DNA of 64,000 bases from Ruegeria pomeroyi (GCF_021405525.1 NZ_JAGQAG010000001.1:2356001-2420000), one strand, 5' to 3'. Positions 1 through 9,039 are shown, numbered from the stretch's first letter. Notes: a model not told the origin generated them from the letters alone. Made by a program: numbers and translations.

Positions 1-159
1 ATCGAGGTCACGGGTCAGGTGATGGCCCGTTACAAGGACGGCAAGATCGTCGAGGCATACAACCAGTTCGACCTGATCTCGCTGTTCGAACAGCTGGGGC
101 AGATGCCGACCGATACCCTGCCCATCTGCATGACGGGCCAGCGGCTGGAATGGGCGTGA
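1..159 (+). CDS. C-terminal fragment, SnoaL-like/ester cyclase-type protein
   Basis: The first 52 codons of the window read open in frame 1 to a TGA at 157-159 and give a protein tail containing GQVMARYKDGKIVEAYNQFD. The pattern of a beta strand, a charged turn 'DGKIVE' and then 'NQFD' is typical of the last strands of SnoaL-like/ester cyclase folds (small alpha+beta barrels that bind hydrophobic ligands or act as polyketide cyclases). The start lies outside the window, so neither the length nor the catalytic residues can be seen. It could also be another NTF2-like protein. Its transcription is towards chrA, with about 120 bases between. Confidence 0.55.
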   Translation: MEVTGQVMARYKDGKIVEAYNQFDLISLFEQLGQMPTDTLPICMTGQRLEWA

Positions 160-279
160 TCGCGCCGCGGCATTGACGCCCTGCCCCCCGACGCGATAGC
201 GAGAGGCCGCAGCGCTGCAAGCTCCCGATCCGGGTTGCTCCGCACTCTGCACTTGGCGGGATGGCGAGGGGGCGCTGGC

Positions 280-1572
280 ATGACGGCAACTGACGCGCAA
301 GGCGGAGAGGCCGCGACATCCGGGATGCGCCCGCCGCCTTCGCTTGCCCAGTTGACCCGTGTCTTTGGCCGCATCGGCCTTCTCTCCGTTGGCGGGCCAG
401 CGGCACAAATCGCGCTGATGCATCGCGAACTGGTCGGGGCACGCGCCTGGCTGGACGAGCAGACCTTTCTGCGCGCATTGTCGCTCTGCATGCTGCTGCC
501 CGGCCCCGAAGCCATGCAACTGGCCACCTATGCCGGCTGGCGTCTGCGCGGGGTGACGGGCGGGTTGCTGGCGGGAGCGTTGTTTGTGCTGCCCGGCGCG
601 CTGGTGATCGCCGCGCTGGTGGCGGTCTATGTGCAGGTCGGCAGCGTGCCACTGGTACAGGCGGGTTTTCTGGGCATCAAGGCTGCGGTGATCGTGATCG
701 TTGTCGAGGCGCTGCGCAAACTGGCCGCCCGAGCGCTGAAGACGCCCTCAGCCTGGATTGTCGCCGGACTGGCCTTTATAGCGATCTTTGCTTTGTCACT
801 GCCTTTTCCGCTGATCGTTCTGGCGGCAGCACTCTGGGGGGTTTTCCGAACCGCAGCGGGGGCACCGGACAAGACCACCCTGCCCCCGCCGCCCTATCGC
901 ATTGCAGCCACCCTGCTGGTTCTGTGGCTTGGGCCACTCCTGCTGCTGGAGTTATCTGACGCGCCCCTGCTGGCCGACATAGGCTGGTTCATGGCCAAGC
1001 TGGCCGTCGTCACCTTTGGCGGCGCCTATGCGGTGCTTGCCTATATGACCCAGACCGTGGTCGATCAGTATCACTGGATCACCACCACACAGATGATCGA
1101 CGCGCTGGGCCTGGCCGAAACCACGCCGGGCCCGCTGATTCTGGTAACCCAGTTCGTCGCGATGCTAAGCGCCTATCTGGCCGGTGGCGCGGGGCTGGCA
1201 GCGCTGGCGGGTCTGGTGGCACTCTGGGCTACCTTCGTGCCCTGTTTCCTTTGGATATTCACCGCCGCACCCTATCTCGACCATATCGCCGGACGCCCGC
1301 GCCCGGCGGCGGCCCTGGCCGCGATCACTGCAGCCGTGGTCGGCGTCATCCTGAACCTGTCACTGTGGTTCACGCTGCATGTCTTGTTCACCGATATCTC
1401 GATCCTACACGCCGGTCCGGTGTCGCTGCCCGTCCCGCGACCGAGCAGCCTCGACCCGCAGGCGCTGGCCCTTGCGGCGCTGGCAGCACTCTGGCTGATC
1501 CTGCTGCGCCGGGGCATGGGGGAAACGATATTGCTGCTGGCGCTGGCCGGCGCAGGCAGTCATTTCATCTAA
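280..1572 (+). CDS. chrA: chromate transporter, two-domain CHR family
   Basis: This is an inner-membrane transporter of the CHR family, which exports chromate (and takes part in sulfate-related anion transport) by proton motive force. The 430-aa product has two homologous CHR halves, about residues 20-190 and 225-425. The first carries SVGGP (36-40) and PGPEAMQ (74-80); the second carries TFGGAYAV (about 245) and ETTPGPL (about 280), the family's paired signature loops. Most of the rest is hydrophobic helices. An upstream in-frame ATG at 235 exists, but I chose 280 because it has a purine-rich ribosome site (gaggggg) about 8 bases upstream and starts just before the first conserved helix. The long, fused form is common in proteobacteria. 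Confidence 0.88.
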   Translation: MTATDAQGGEAATSGMRPPPSLAQLTRVFGRIGLLSVGGPAAQIALMHRELVGARAWLDEQTFLRALSLCMLLPGPEAMQLATYAGWRLRGVTGGLLAGALFVLPGALVIAALVAVYVQVGSVPLVQAGFLGIKAAVIVIVVEALRKLAARALKTPSAWIVAGLAFIAIFALSLPFPLIVLAAALWGVFRTAAGAPDKTTLPPPPYRIAATLLVLWLGPLLLLELSDAPLLADIGWFMAKLAVVTFGGAYAVLAYMTQTVVDQYHWITTTQMIDALGLAETTPGPLILVTQFVAMLSAYLAGGAGLAALAGLVALWATFVPCFLWIFTAAPYLDHIAGRPRPAAALAAITAAVVGVILNLSLWFTLHVLFTDISILHAGPVSLPVPRPSSLDPQALALAALAALWLILLRRGMGETILLLALAGAGSHFI

Positions 1573-1652
1573 CTGCGAAATGCGGCGCTGGATCTCTTTT
1601 GTTTCCAGCCGAATCCCCTATGCTGGGCTTCAAGATGGAATGAGGGCACTAC

Positions 1653-2108
1653 ATGTCGAGAGACATCGACTACGGCAACCTGATGCACACCGCGATGCGC
1701 GGCCTGATCAAGACGGTTCTGGCGGATGTGGCACAGCACGGCCTGCCGGGCGCGCATCACTTTTTCATCACGTTCGACACCCAGTACGAAGGGGTGCAGC
1801 TGGCCGATTGGCTGGCCGATCGCTATCCGGGCGAAATGACCATCGTGATGCAGCATTGGTACGAGAATCTCGACGTGGGCGAGGACGGGTTCGCCATCAC
1901 GCTCAATTTCGGCGACTCGCCGGAACCCCTCTACATCCCCTATGACGCGATCCGCACCTTTGTCGATCCGTCGGTGGAATTCGGCCTGCGTTTCGAAAGC
2001 CCCGATTTCGACGAGGATGACGAGGACGATATCGAGGTCGAGAAAGAGCCCGACGCGCCCAAACCCGATGCCGAGGTGGTGTCGCTGGACAGTTTCCGCA
2101 AACCCTGA
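1653..2108 (+). CDS. sspB: SspB-like ClpXP adaptor protein
   Basis: This 151-aa protein matches the alphaproteobacterial SspB family: a compact N-terminal substrate-binding domain (about 1-120) containing HHFFITFDT, followed by an acidic linker (DEDDEDD near 135) and a short conserved C-terminal tail ending VVSLDSFRKP. In the family the fold delivers ssrA-tagged peptides to the ClpXP protease and the flexible tail docks on the ClpX zinc-binding domain, so both functional parts seem present. It stands alone, 80 bases after chrA, and faces a convergent gene. A hairpin at 2127-2162 separates the two. Acts in the cytoplasm. Confidence 0.85.
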   Translation: MSRDIDYGNLMHTAMRGLIKTVLADVAQHGLPGAHHFFITFDTQYEGVQLADWLADRYPGEMTIVMQHWYENLDVGEDGFAITLNFGDSPEPLYIPYDAIRTFVDPSVEFGLRFESPDFDEDDEDDIEVEKEPDAPKPDAEVVSLDSFRKP

Positions 2109-2126
2109 TCCGCGATCGCATCCCAA

Positions 2127-2162
2127 ACGCCCGCCATCCTTGCAAGAATGCGGCAGGCGTTG
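2127..2162. terminator. hairpin between convergent genes
   Basis: An imperfect inverted repeat, AACGCCCGCC against GGCAGGCGTT, encloses an inner CTTGCAAG palindrome. It lies in the 64 bases between the stop codons of sspB (+) and the secreted-protein gene (-). There is no strong U run, so it may be a bidirectional terminator or a stabilising 3' hairpin. Confidence 0.45.
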
Positions 2163-2172
2163 CGAAACCGGG

Positions 2173-2730
2173 CTATTGTTTCTGCAAGAATGTCTCGACC
2201 GACTTGGCTGGGCGACCGTTCTTGACGCGCGAGAAATTCAGGATCAGCCCGCCCTCGGCAAGGGTTCGGTCGAATTGCTGCATCTCGTATCCGCCGTCAT
2301 CGGCCACGAACAGCGAGAACACCGTCAGCGTATCGCCCGCGATGCGGCCCCAGACATAGGGCTCTCCCTTCATCGGATCGAGTTGCACGGTATGGCCGAA
2401 TACATTGCGTCGCATCGCGGCGGCATAGACGCCATCACGCGTGCTGGGCAGGAAATCGACCGAATAGTCGCTTTCCTTTATGCGTCCGTCCGGCTTCTGG
2501 ATGGTGGTTGACCAGCTGACGGTGAACCCCTCCTTGGTTTCTTCGATCATGACGTCCATATCGCGCATTTCGACACTGCCATCGGCGCGCTGGACCTCGG
2601 CACTTCCCATATAGGTGCCGGCGAACCGGGCAGCCTCGCCCGCAAAGGCGTCGGGAACCAGAAGCAGCGACACCAGCAATGCCAGCGCCAAAACCGGACG
2701 TGTCAGGGCGGACAGAGAGATGGCAGGCAT
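2173..2730 (-). CDS. secreted protein of unknown function
   Basis: A 185-aa protein that I cannot assign to a family. The first 30 residues form a classical signal peptide (hydrophobic core [11 protein letters not shown], cleavage likely after AFA), so the mature protein should be periplasmic. The mature part looks beta-rich, starting with [16 protein letters not shown], and has no cysteines or metal-binding motif. Its alternating polar/hydrophobic strands and 'GTYxGSAEV' opening suggest a small lipocalin- or DUF1579-like barrel, but that is only an impression. It is monocistronic and divergent from fumC, with about 150 bases between the starts, where promoters for both must lie. Confidence 0.7.
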   Translation of the reverse strand: MPAISLSALTRPVLALALLVSLLLVPDAFAGEAARFAGTYMGSAEVQRADGSVEMRDMDVMIEETKEGFTVSWSTTIQKPDGRIKESDYSVDFLPSTRDGVYAAAMRRNVFGHTVQLDPMKGEPYVWGRIAGDTLTVFSLFVADDGGYEMQQFDRTLAEGGLILNFSRVKNGRPAKSVETFLQKQ

Positions 2731-2893
2731 CGGACGCTCCTTTGTACTGGGGTTTCACGAACATATTACAGGCCGCGCGCGGCGGAACAATGAACGAGTT
2801 CACCTCCCTCTCGGATTTGATCGCCGCCGCGCTATACCTTGCCCGCGTCAAACCCTATCTTTGACGGAACAAGGCCACCAGATGGAGATGCAG

Positions 2894-4288
2894 ATGACCG
2901 CAACCCGCACCGAGACCGACAGTTTTGGCCCGCTGGAGGTACCCGCCGACAGGTATTGGGGCGCGCAGACCCAGCGCTCGATCCAGAATTTCCCCATCGG
3001 GTGGGAGCGTCAGCCGGTCGCCGTCATCCGCGCCCTGGGTGTGGTGAAAAAGGCCTGCGCCCTGCGCAACAGGGAAACCGGCGCGCTGGCCCCGGAACTG
3101 GCTGATGCGATTGTCGCCGCCGCCGACGAGGTGATTGCGGGCAAGCTGGACGACCATTTCCCGCTGGTGGTCTGGCAGACCGGTTCGGGCACCCAGTCGA
3201 ACATGAATGCCAACGAGGTTATCGCTAACCGCGCCATCGAACTCTTGGGCGGGACGCTGGGCAGCAAGGACCCGGTACACCCGAACGACCATGTGAACAT
3301 GGGGCAATCCTCGAACGACACCTTTCCCACCGCGATGCATGTGGCGGTGGCAATGACCGCGCGCGACGTACTGCTGCCGGGGCTGCGCGCCCTGCTGGCC
3401 GGGCTCGAGCAGAAGGCCGAGGAATTCAAGGGTATCATCAAGATCGGCCGCACCCATACGCAGGATGCGACGCCGCTGACCCTGGGACAGGAGTTTTCGG
3501 GCTATGCCCACCAGATCCGCATGGGGCTGGCCCGGATCGAGAGCGCCTTGCCCGGCATCCATGAACTGGCCCAGGGCGGCACCGCCGTGGGCACCGGCCT
3601 GAATACAAGCGCGGGCTGGGCCGAGGCGGTGGCCGCCAACATGGCCGAGATCACCGGCCTGCCGCTGGTCACCGCGCCCAACAAGTTCGAGGCGCTGGCC
3701 GCCCATGACGCGATGGTCTTTCTGTCCGGCGCGCTGGCGACGGTGGCGGGCAGCTGCTACAAGATTGCAAACGACATCCGCTTTCTGGGCTCCGGCCCCC
3801 GCTCGGGCCTGGGGGAATTGATCCTGCCCGAAAACGAACCGGGCAGCTCGATCATGCCGGGCAAGGTCAACCCTACCCAGGCCGAGGCGCTGACCCAGGT
3901 CGCCGCCCATGTGATGGGCAATGACGCGGCGATCAAGTTCGCAGGCTCGCAGGGGCATTTCGAACTGAATGTCTATAACCCAATGATGGCATATAACCTG
4001 TTGCAATCCATGCAACTTCTGGGGGATGCGGCGGACAGCTTCACACAGCGGATGCTGCTGGGCATCCGCGCCAACACCGCCCGGATCGATCAGTTGATGC
4101 GCGAAAGCCTGATGCTGGTCACCGCGCTGGCCCCCACCATCGGCTATGACAACGCCACCACGGTCGCCAAGACCGCACACAAGAACGGCACCACCCTGCG
4201 CGAAGAGGCGGTGCGGCTGGGCTTTGTCGACGGCGAGACCTTTGACCGGGTGGTGCGCCCCGACCAGATGATCGGGCCGCGCGACTGA
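2894..4288 (+). CDS. fumC: class II fumarate hydratase
   Basis: Fumarase C interconverts fumarate and L-malate in the TCA cycle; it is a cytoplasmic homotetramer without an iron-sulfur cluster. The product is 464 aa, close to the usual 460-467. Visible signatures are WGAQTQRS near the N-terminus, [16 protein letters not shown] (about 185-200, with the active-site His region) and [11 protein letters not shown] (about 317-327), the superfamily signature with the catalytic Ser loop. Three in-frame ATGs lie close together (2882, 2888, 2894). I prefer 2894 because [20 protein letters not shown] aligns with the usual FumC N-terminus and GGAG sits just upstream. Its stop overlaps the next start by one base (TGATG), indicating coupling to the two small genes downstream. 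Confidence 0.95.
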   Translation: MTATRTETDSFGPLEVPADRYWGAQTQRSIQNFPIGWERQPVAVIRALGVVKKACALRNRETGALAPELADAIVAAADEVIAGKLDDHFPLVVWQTGSGTQSNMNANEVIANRAIELLGGTLGSKDPVHPNDHVNMGQSSNDTFPTAMHVAVAMTARDVLLPGLRALLAGLEQKAEEFKGIIKIGRTHTQDATPLTLGQEFSGYAHQIRMGLARIESALPGIHELAQGGTAVGTGLNTSAGWAEAVAANMAEITGLPLVTAPNKFEALAAHDAMVFLSGALATVAGSCYKIANDIRFLGSGPRSGLGELILPENEPGSSIMPGKVNPTQAEALTQVAAHVMGNDAAIKFAGSQGHFELNVYNPMMAYNLLQSMQLLGDAADSFTQRMLLGIRANTARIDQLMRESLMLVTALAPTIGYDNATTVAKTAHKNGTTLREEAVRLGFVDGETFDRVVRPDQMIGPRD

Positions 4289-4464
4289 TGGGCAAGCCGG
4301 TCAACCTCAACCAGTTCCGCAAACAGAAGGCGCGCGCCGAGAAAAAGGCGCGTGCGGACGAGAATGCCGTGAAATTCGGCCGCAGCAAGGCCGACAAACA
4401 GCTGGACCGCGCCCGCGCCGACAAGGCCCGGCGCGATCACGACGGCCACGAGGTCGAGGAATGA
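4288..4464 (+). CDS. DUF4169-type small basic protein
   Basis: A 58-aa ORF starting [20 protein letters not shown]. It is extremely rich in Lys, Arg, Ala and Glu/Asp and predicted to be one long charged helix. This matches the alphaproteobacterial DUF4169 family, whose function is unknown. The start codon overlaps the fumC stop (TGATG) and its own stop overlaps the next start (ATGA), so translation of the three genes is very likely coupled. The fixed pairing with an RHH-domain protein suggests a shared, perhaps nucleic-acid-related, role, but that is inference. Confidence 0.8.
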   Translation: MGKPVNLNQFRKQKARAEKKARADENAVKFGRSKADKQLDRARADKARRDHDGHEVEE

Positions 4465-4682
4465 GCGGCCGCCCTGTCAAACGCTCGCTGACGCTGCGGG
4501 GGCACCGCACCTCGGTCTCGCTCGAGGATGCGTTCTGGCGAGCCTTTCGCGAGATTGCAAAGGAAAAGGATATACCGATCAATGTCCTGGCGGGCGACAT
4601 TGATGCGGCGCGCGACCCCGAGACCGGCCTCGCGTCGGCCATCCGCGTCTATGTTCTGACATGGTATCGCCGCAAGGGGTAA
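4461..4682 (+). CDS. ribbon-helix-helix domain protein (RHH_4 type)
   Basis: A 73-aa protein whose opening, VKRSLTLRGHRTSVSLEDAF, is the short beta strand plus first helix of a ribbon-helix-helix DNA-binding fold. It continues with WRAFREIAKEKDIPINVLAGDID and a C-terminal helix AIRVYVLTWYRRK. This is the RHH_4 family, common in alphaproteobacteria and often mis-labelled as an arylsulfate sulfotransferase. It should be a dimeric DNA-binding protein; its targets are unknown. It is translationally coupled to the DUF4169 gene (4-base overlap) and ends about 30 bases before tag. Confidence 0.82.
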   Translation: MSGRPVKRSLTLRGHRTSVSLEDAFWRAFREIAKEKDIPINVLAGDIDAARDPETGLASAIRVYVLTWYRRKG

Positions 4683-4712
4683 GGCGCACTCCACCACAGC
4701 AAAGGAGACAAT

Positions 4713-5318
4713 ATGAGCACCATCCCCGGCCCCGACGGACAGCCGCGCTGTCGCTGGTGCAATGCGGCGCCGGAATTCTTCGACTATCACGACCGCGAAT
4801 GGGGCTATCCGGTGGATGACGACCGGCGCCTGTTCGAAAAGCTCTGCCTTGAGAGTTTTCAGTCCGGCCTCAGCTGGCGCACCATCCTGGCCAAGCGCGA
4901 GAATTTCCGCGCCGCGTTCGACGGCTTCGACTGGACCCGCATCGCCGCCTATGACGACACGGATATCACCCGACTGCTGGGCGATGCCGGCATCATCCGC
5001 CATCGCGGCAAGATCGAAGCGGTGATCAACAATGCCCGTCGCATGGGTGATCTGCTGGCCGAACATGGCAGTCTGGCCGCCTATGTCTGGTCCTATGAAC
5101 CTGCGTCCTCCGACCTGCCTGAGCCGCAGACGGCCAGCATCATCCCCGCCTCGACCGCGATGTCGAAGGATTTGAAGAAACGCGGCTGGAAATTTGTCGG
5201 CCCCACCACCGTGTTTGCCTTCATGCAGGCGATGGGGCTGGTCAACGATCACGCGCGCGGCTGCGTCATGCGGGACAAGGCGGCGCGGATGCGGGCCGAA
5301 TTCACGCCGCCCAAATGA
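4713..5318 (+). CDS. tag: DNA-3-methyladenine glycosylase I
   Basis: Tag removes 3-methyladenine (and 3-methylguanine) from alkylated DNA to start base-excision repair. The 201-aa product has the family's hallmarks: RCRWC near residue 13, YHDREWGYP (about 25-33), CLESFQSGLSW with the conserved Glu of the base pocket, and LVNDHARGC near 175-185. The Cys/His residues at both ends form the structural zinc site that joins N- and C-termini in this family. An AAGGAG ribosome site lies 7 bases upstream of the ATG. It is the last gene of the fumC run and is followed directly by a strong hairpin. Confidence 0.92.
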   Translation: MSTIPGPDGQPRCRWCNAAPEFFDYHDREWGYPVDDDRRLFEKLCLESFQSGLSWRTILAKRENFRAAFDGFDWTRIAAYDDTDITRLLGDAGIIRHRGKIEAVINNARRMGDLLAEHGSLAAYVWSYEPASSDLPEPQTASIIPASTAMSKDLKKRGWKFVGPTTVFAFMQAMGLVNDHARGCVMRDKAARMRAEFTPPK

Positions 5319-5321
5319 AAA

Positions 5322-5343
5322 CGGGCCGCGATATCGCGGCCCG
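5322..5343. terminator. perfect palindromic hairpin between tag and fba
   Basis: CGGGCCGCGATATCGCGGCCCG is a perfect 22-base palindrome located between the convergent stop codons of tag and the aldolase gene. It is preceded by AAAA on the plus strand, which supplies a short U run for minus-strand transcripts, so it probably works best as the fba terminator. Confidence 0.65.
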
Positions 5344-5363
5344 GTCTCTAAACAGCGCCGGAT

Positions 5364-6245
5364 TTACAGCGAAGCGCGATAGATCTTGTCGATATTGCCG
5401 CCCAGGGCCGCGTTGAACTCGGCATCCGACTGCTGTTTCGACAGGCCTTCGGTCAGCGCGCGCGAGAAGGAGGCGATCATCTTGCCGTTCCGGCTCAGCA
5501 GATCGCAGGCGTGATCGGTGGAATAGCCACCCGACAGCGCCACCACCCGCACCACGCGGGGATGATCGGCCAACGCGTCATACAGGTTGGCCGTGCTGGG
5601 AATGGTCAGTTTCAGCATCACGTCCTGCCCCTCATTCAGGGTGTCGAGATGTTTCAGGATTTCCTCCTTCAGCATCTCTTCGGCCTGCGCCTTGGTGGTC
5701 GAGTGGATGTTCACCTCGGGCTCGACAATCGGCACCATGCCGGCGGCGATCACCTCACGCGCCACGTCGAACTGCTGTGCCACCACCGCGGCGATGCCTT
5801 CGGCATTGGCCTCGTGAATGACCGAGCGTTCCTTGGTGCCGAATACGCCTGTCGCCTTGGCCAGGGTCGCGGCCAGACCCGGGATCGGCTTCATCATCTG
5901 CACGCCATTGGCCTCGTCTTCGAGACCCTTGTCGATCTTGAGGAAGGGCACCACACCTTTGACGTTCCACAGGTAATCGGCCACGCCGCGGCCCTCGATG
6001 CTCTCGCCCAGGGTACGTTCGAACAGGATAGCGCCAATCACCTTCTTGCTGGTGAAATCGTCGGCCAGGATGATCCGGGCGCGCATGCGCTGGATCTCGG
6101 CGAACATCTCTTCCTCGGAGCCGTATTGCGCCGCGTCCACACCATAAAGCGCCAGCGCCTTGGGGGTCGAGCCGCCGCTCTGATCCAGGGCCGCAATAAA
6201 GCCCGCGCCATTTGCCATCTGTTCGCGCATTTGTGCCTTGGACAT
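5364..6245 (-). CDS. fba: fructose-bisphosphate aldolase class I
   Basis: This cleaves fructose-1,6-bisphosphate to dihydroxyacetone phosphate and glyceraldehyde-3-phosphate (or runs in reverse in gluconeogenesis) through a Schiff-base lysine. The 293-aa product begins MSKAQMREQMANGAGFIAAL and continues into DQSGGSTPKAL, the class I substrate loop. Later come FLKIDKGLE, IVEPEVNI, VMLKLTIPS (Schiff-base Lys region) and VALSGGYS (phosphate loop). The frame is open further upstream, but the ATG at 6245 has a clear GGGAAAG ribosome site. It is a stand-alone gene, ending at the tag/fba hairpin. Confidence 0.9.
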   Translation of the reverse strand: MSKAQMREQMANGAGFIAALDQSGGSTPKALALYGVDAAQYGSEEEMFAEIQRMRARIILADDFTSKKVIGAILFERTLGESIEGRGVADYLWNVKGVVPFLKIDKGLEDEANGVQMMKPIPGLAATLAKATGVFGTKERSVIHEANAEGIAAVVAQQFDVAREVIAAGMVPIVEPEVNIHSTTKAQAEEMLKEEILKHLDTLNEGQDVMLKLTIPSTANLYDALADHPRVVRVVALSGGYSTDHACDLLSRNGKMIASFSRALTEGLSKQQSDAEFNAALGGNIDKIYRASL

Positions 6246-6313
6246 AAGTCTTTCCCGTCTAAATGATTCCGCTTGGCACCGCATACAGTATGGCAAACGC
6301 GGATGGTAGGATG

Positions 6314-7666
6314 TTAGCGCTCAACCACGCGCAGCCAGATGCCATCCGCCGCCCGGACGGTCAAATGCGCCACCGGAACCGGGTCGCGCCCCGCAACCCG
6401 CTCGAACCGGAACCGGCTGAGCAGCATCGACAGGATCAGCGGCCCCTCGACCATGGCAAACCCGGCCCCGGTGCAAACACGCGACCCGGCCGAAAACGGC
6501 ATATAGGCAGTGCGCTGGCAGGTCTTGCCATTCTCGGTCTGCCAGCGAGTGGGGTCGAAGTCATCCGGCCGCTCCCACAGGCGTTCGTGCCGGTGCAGGT
6601 GCCAGGGGCTGAGCACGATCTGCGCGCCCTTCGGTACATCCCGGTCGCGAAAGTGTTCGGGGCAAGTCGTCTCGCGCACCATCATCGGCACCGGGGGATA
6701 CAGGCGCAGCGCCTCGCGGAACACATCGCGGCTGAGGCGCAGTTTCGACATCACGCTGAAATCCGGGGCACCGTCCAGCGCCCGCGCCTCCTCGGCCAGC
6801 TTCTCCTGCCAGTCGGGGTAAAGCGCCATCAGGTACAGCGTCCAGGCGAGCGCCGAGGCGCTGGTTTCGTGCCCGGCCAGGAAAAAGATCGCCACCTGAT
6901 CGACCATCTCGTCAGTGTCGAACCGGTCGCCCGTCTGCGGATCGGTGGTGGTCATGATCTTGGTGGCCAGGTCGTCGGGTGCGGTGCCGGCGCGAATTTC
7001 TTCCATCCGGGTGTCTGTCAGCTGCCGGATCAGGCCCCGGATCACGGCTGCATTGCGCCGGGTCTCGCGCGAATGGAACCGGGGCACCCAGCGCGGCACC
7101 GGCACGAATGCCGCAAGGTTCAACAGCGGCTGCGCCCGCTGATAGGCCCGGAACCGGGTGAACACCTGCGCCGCCACCTCATGCTCGATCGGGATCGAGA
7201 ACAGGGTGCGGAAGATCACATCCGCTGCCGCGTGGCTGGTGACCTCTTCGATCTCGGTCTCCTGCCCGGCCTGTGCCGCCAGCCGGTTCACCGCCGCCTC
7301 GGACGCCGCCCACATGGCAGGAAAGGTATCGCGCAGGCGCCCGCCTTCGAAGGCTGGGTCGATGATGCGCCGCTGGCGTTTCCAGGTCGCGCCATTGGTC
7401 AGAAAGACCGAATTGCCCAACAGCGGCCGCAACCCCTCGCTGATGCGGTTCGACTTGGGGAAATCGTCGGGCCGTCCCTTCAGCACCGTGTCCACCAGGT
7501 CGGGCTGGTTCACCAGATACGAGCGAAAGAAGGGCGTGCGGAACTCGGCCATCCAGGCGCGGTACAACCGCGCGGGCTGCGCCGACAACAGATCCTGGCG
7601 GAACAGCTTGAGATAGCGCCAGAGCGAGACCTTGTCCGGGCGCGCGGGGGGTTTGGGCGGGATCAT
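6314..7666 (-). CDS. cytochrome P450
   Basis: A soluble bacterial P450 monooxygenase of 450 aa. All three family signatures are present: the oxygen-binding I helix AGHETSASAL (about 264-273), the K-helix ExxR as EALRLYPP (about 316) and the haem-thiolate loop FSAGSRVCTGAG (about 390-401; the Cys is the iron ligand). The N-terminus has no membrane anchor. The substrate cannot be predicted; the overall layout resembles the CYP102/CYP4-like fatty-acid or terpene hydroxylases more than the camphor type. Its start overlaps the stop of the upstream alpha/beta hydrolase by 4 bases, so the two are co-translated and probably act on related hydrophobic substrates. Confidence 0.92.
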   Translation of the reverse strand: MIPPKPPARPDKVSLWRYLKLFRQDLLSAQPARLYRAWMAEFRTPFFRSYLVNQPDLVDTVLKGRPDDFPKSNRISEGLRPLLGNSVFLTNGATWKRQRRIIDPAFEGGRLRDTFPAMWAASEAAVNRLAAQAGQETEIEEVTSHAAADVIFRTLFSIPIEHEVAAQVFTRFRAYQRAQPLLNLAAFVPVPRWVPRFHSRETRRNAAVIRGLIRQLTDTRMEEIRAGTAPDDLATKIMTTTDPQTGDRFDTDEMVDQVAIFFLAGHETSASALAWTLYLMALYPDWQEKLAEEARALDGAPDFSVMSKLRLSRDVFREALRLYPPVPMMVRETTCPEHFRDRDVPKGAQIVLSPWHLHRHERLWERPDDFDPTRWQTENGKTCQRTAYMPFSAGSRVCTGAGFAMVEGPLILSMLLSRFRFERVAGRDPVPVAHLTVRAADGIWLRVVER

Positions 7667-8895
7667 GCGGCGCCCATGTCGGTATATTTGCTGACCGCCC
7701 GGTCGATCCGCGATTTCGACGGCGCCCGGTCGCGATAGCGCGCGGCCAGCGTCTGCGGCCCGGCAGTGATGCGGAAATAGTCGTAATCCCCCACCCGGTC
7801 AAAGGCGCAGAGATACTGAAAATGCAGACGGAAAAAGCGCCAGCGCAACTCGGCCCAGCGGGCCGCGCTCAGCGTCTGGGTAAAGGCCGCCGACAGCACC
7901 AGCGGCCAGCGCTTACCCGTCGCCGGGGCAACCCCGCTGACCGACACCGGATCGCACAGCGCAAAGGCACAGCCATCGCCCGGGGCCGAGACATCGACCC
8001 AGGCCAGCTCGTCCCGTGTGCAGAGAAAGTGCAGATCGGCGCGCAGCCGCTGCGCCTTGGGTAGGAACGAGACCATCGGCACCACCTGCCCCAGGGTCAG
8101 AAACCCCAGCGCCGGACCGTCCGCGGGCACCCTGCCCGCGCGGATCAGATCGGCCAGCACCGATACGCCCACATGCGCGCCCGAGGAATGACCCACCACC
8201 AGCACCTCGTCAGCCTCCCCCGACAGGGCCTCGGCGATACGGTCGGCGAATTCACCGATCCGCGCCTCCAGCTCGGGCGGATTGGCGCCGCGCCAGCGCG
8301 CCGAATAGGCATAATCATGCATCAGGTAATAGGCAAAGAAGGTGCCATCCTTGGCGCGGAACCACCGCAGCAGATAGACCGCCGCGCCCGCGCCCGCTGC
8401 CATCCCGGCCAGCGCGACAAGCGGCCATCCGGTCAACCCGCCCAGCCGCCAACCCAGCCAGACCAGCAAGAGCGCCGCCAACAGCTGCGCCAACAGCATC
8501 CCCACCGGGTAAAGCGCGGCGATCACCGGCCCTTTCCTGAGCCGCATCAGCCGCCACAGCACACCCGAGGCGATATAGGTCCAGGCGGTGCGCGCCAGCT
8601 GCGCATAGGTGGCCGGGATCGTGTTCGACATGCTGCCGCGCACGATATCGGACCAGACCAGCACCTCCACATCCGCCGCGACCGCCTCCCCCTCCTGTTC
8701 GGAACTGACATGCCAGCCATAAGGGCCCTTGGTGGTCTTGGGCTTCAGCGTGACGGAATAGCCCGAGATCCGCGCCTGCTCGGCGCTTTCCTTGCGATAG
8801 AGCTCGCGATACCGGCGGGGATGAATCGGGTCGTAGCCGGGGATATAGAACACCCGGCGTCGGCGCACCTGACCTGCGGATGGAACACTGCTCAT
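7663..8895 (-). CDS. membrane-anchored alpha/beta-hydrolase-like protein
   Basis: A 410-aa protein with an N-terminal strand RRRVFYIPGYDP (the oxyanion-type start of an alpha/beta hydrolase), a central hydrophobic hairpin at about 125-180 that should form two membrane helices, and a nucleophile elbow GHSSGAHVGVS at about 235 (GxSxG). The family member is common in Roseobacters as an unnamed protein; I know no characterised enzyme. The insertion of two membrane helices between the first strand and the nucleophile elbow is unusual for hydrolases and suggests an esterase or lipase working at the membrane surface. It overlaps the P450 gene by 4 bases, which argues for a joint pathway. Confidence 0.7.
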   Translation of the reverse strand: MSSVPSAGQVRRRRVFYIPGYDPIHPRRYRELYRKESAEQARISGYSVTLKPKTTKGPYGWHVSSEQEGEAVAADVEVLVWSDIVRGSMSNTIPATYAQLARTAWTYIASGVLWRLMRLRKGPVIAALYPVGMLLAQLLAALLLVWLGWRLGGLTGWPLVALAGMAAGAGAAVYLLRWFRAKDGTFFAYYLMHDYAYSARWRGANPPELEARIGEFADRIAEALSGEADEVLVVGHSSGAHVGVSVLADLIRAGRVPADGPALGFLTLGQVVPMVSFLPKAQRLRADLHFLCTRDELAWVDVSAPGDGCAFALCDPVSVSGVAPATGKRWPLVLSAAFTQTLSAARWAELRWRFFRLHFQYLCAFDRVGDYDYFRITAGPQTLAARYRDRAPSKSRIDRAVSKYTDMGAA

Positions 8896-8967
8896 GGCTC
8901 GACCTCTTTGACCCGAGCCTAGCCGATCACTGGGGCAAGATTAAGCCCAAGCAATGGCAGCGCCTGC

Positions 8968-9039
8968 TTCTTTCTGGTTCGAAATACTCTCGGGGGGCGG
9001 CGGGCCAAGGGCCCGGCGGCGGGGGGCAGACAGCCCCCC
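8968..9039. repeat. degenerate AAATACTC repeat followed by GC hairpin
   Basis: Between the ccdA-like stop and the hydrolase start lies a copy of a dispersed motif (TTCTTTCTGGTTCGAAATAC then TCTCGG) followed by a strong hairpin GGGGGGC-AGACA-GCCCCCC at 9021-9039. The hairpin sits just past the ccdA-like stop codon and could terminate that minus-strand transcript. Better copies of the motif are at 29500-29537 and 60725-60760. Confidence 0.45.

Noticed and set aside
2790-2864. A 24-codon ORF ([20 protein letters not shown]...) upstream of fumC
   Set aside because: It has no ribosome site and no known counterpart; more probably part of the fumC promoter region.
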